Source: Lolliginicoccus suaedae (GTDB lineage Bacteria; Actinomycetota; Actinomycetes; Mycobacteriales; Mycobacteriaceae). Taken from it: DNA of 64,000 bases. The DNA lies in the NCBI RefSeq assembly GCF_008312885.1, contig NZ_VSSO01000001.1:682001-746000 (forward strand), given 5' to 3'. The notes under the pieces are model-generated. The model was not told the origin of the DNA and did not search any database. It saw only the letters and a program-made list of their open reading frames with translations. Positions 63,531-64,000 of the stretch are shown here, in pieces. Numbering within the stretch: the stretch's first letter is position 1; the number at the start of each line of letters is the position of its first letter. The position numbers and the translations under genes were made by a program.

Positions 63531-64000
63531 TTACTCCGCGGGCTCGATGAAGTAGGTCTCGATGTCGTCGAGGATCAGCTCGAACCCGTCGACATCAATG
63601 CTGTTCCAGATTCCGCTGTTGACGAAGTGGACGCGGCCGTTCTGCACGGCCGGCAGTGTCTGCCACAGCGGCGACGACTCGACCTTCTCCCGCTCCCCCG
63701 CTGCCGTGTCATCGACGTAGACGAAGAGGGTGTCCGCGGAGTCGAGCAGGTTCAGGTTCTCCTCGCTGATGTCGATCGAGAAGTCGTCGGGGTTGGTCTG
63801 GCCCTCGGGCTGCGCGATGCCCAGCGCCCGGAACGCGATGCTCTCGGAGGTGCCGATGCGCAGCGAGTAGTTGCCGTCCTCGCCGATGCGTAGCACCGAC
63901 ACCGGCTTGCCGGTCAGGCCCGCGGCCTCGACCCGGGCCTTCAGACCGCCGATCCGCTCGTCAAGCTCCTCGAGGCGCTCGGCTGCCACGTCCTCCTTGT
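63531..64000 (-). CDS. siderophore ABC transporter substrate-binding protein 6 (5' end outside window)
   Basis: The frame runs into the right window edge, so only about 155 C-terminal residues are seen. They include AERLEELDERIGGLKARV, FRALGIAQPEGQTNPDDFSIDISEENLNLLDSADTLFVYV and WQTLPAVQNGRVHFVNSG. The last two are the C-lobe hallmarks of FecB/FhuD binding proteins. It lies upstream of the SIP gene on the same strand (35 bp), so they are probably co-transcribed. Confidence 0.85.
   Translation of the reverse strand, partial: KEDVAAERLEELDERIGGLKARVEAAGLTGKPVSVLRIGEDGNYSLRIGTSESIAFRALGIAQPEGQTNPDDFSIDISEENLNLLDSADTLFVYVDDTAAGEREKVESSPLWQTLPAVQNGRVHFVNSGIWNSIDVDGFELILDDIETYFIEPAE

Overview
The window is GC-rich actinobacterial DNA, almost certainly from a mycolic-acid-containing member of the Mycobacteriales (Rhodococcus/Gordonia/Dietzia/Hoyosella-like). 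Pointers are a CMAS-type (mycolate/cyclopropane synthase) methyltransferase, a DesA3/Rv3230c-type desaturase-reductase pair, an AmtR-like nitrogen regulator and DtxR/IdeR-type iron boxes. No rRNA, tRNA, CRISPR array, transposase or integrase was seen.

Layout. 1-5.4 kb: an AhpD-like gene divergent from an ECF sigma/anti-sigma pair, an alpha/beta hydrolase and a Nudix hydrolase. A 1.29-kb block with a class D beta-lactamase follows, bracketed by a 24-bp direct repeat of the Nudix 3' end, then small housekeeping genes. 5.4-9.7 kb: reductase-desaturase operon and a PaaK-like adenylating enzyme. 9.8-12.3 kb: two secreted YVTN beta-propeller proteins. 12.3-17.9 kb: an oxidoreductase block (SDR, Fe-ADH, a natural desaturase-ferredoxin-reductase fusion, AraC regulator), bracketed by a 34-bp direct repeat of the 3' end of the next gene. 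17.9-21 kb: CoxE-like VWA protein, MoxR ATPase and an acyl-CoA-dehydrogenase-like protein.

21-31.7 kb: a urea/guanidine nitrogen-salvage regulon. It holds a urea-carboxylase-type biotin enzyme, two DUF1989 proteins (carboxyguanidine deiminase type), an SSS transporter, an AmtR-like TetR regulator and allophanate hydrolase. Three matching AmtR-like operators tie it together. 31.7-40 kb: mixed genes, including a GIY-YIG nuclease beside a UvrA paralogue, a limonene-epoxide-hydrolase-like protein, a UDG-fold protein and two families of long hairpin repeats.

40-53.3 kb: one tightly overlapping leftward operon for a group 1h (group 5, high-affinity, H2-scavenging) [NiFe]-hydrogenase: small and large subunits, a NifU-Rieske fusion, several uncharacterised accessory proteins including a 39-residue membrane peptide, a maturation protease, two HypC, and HypF, HypD and HypE. 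hypA and hypB are not here. A CRP/GlxR-like site and an iron-box-like site lie upstream. 53.4-64 kb: the CMAS-type methyltransferase, then a siderophore-uptake locus with six substrate-binding lipoproteins (one cut by the window end), one permease pair, one ATPase and a siderophore-interacting reductase. Iron boxes sit at its promoters.

The most notable unexplained structures are the two blocks inserted at gene 3' ends, the three AmtR-like operators, the fused desaturase, the uncharacterised hydrogenase accessory genes and the paired hairpin repeats.
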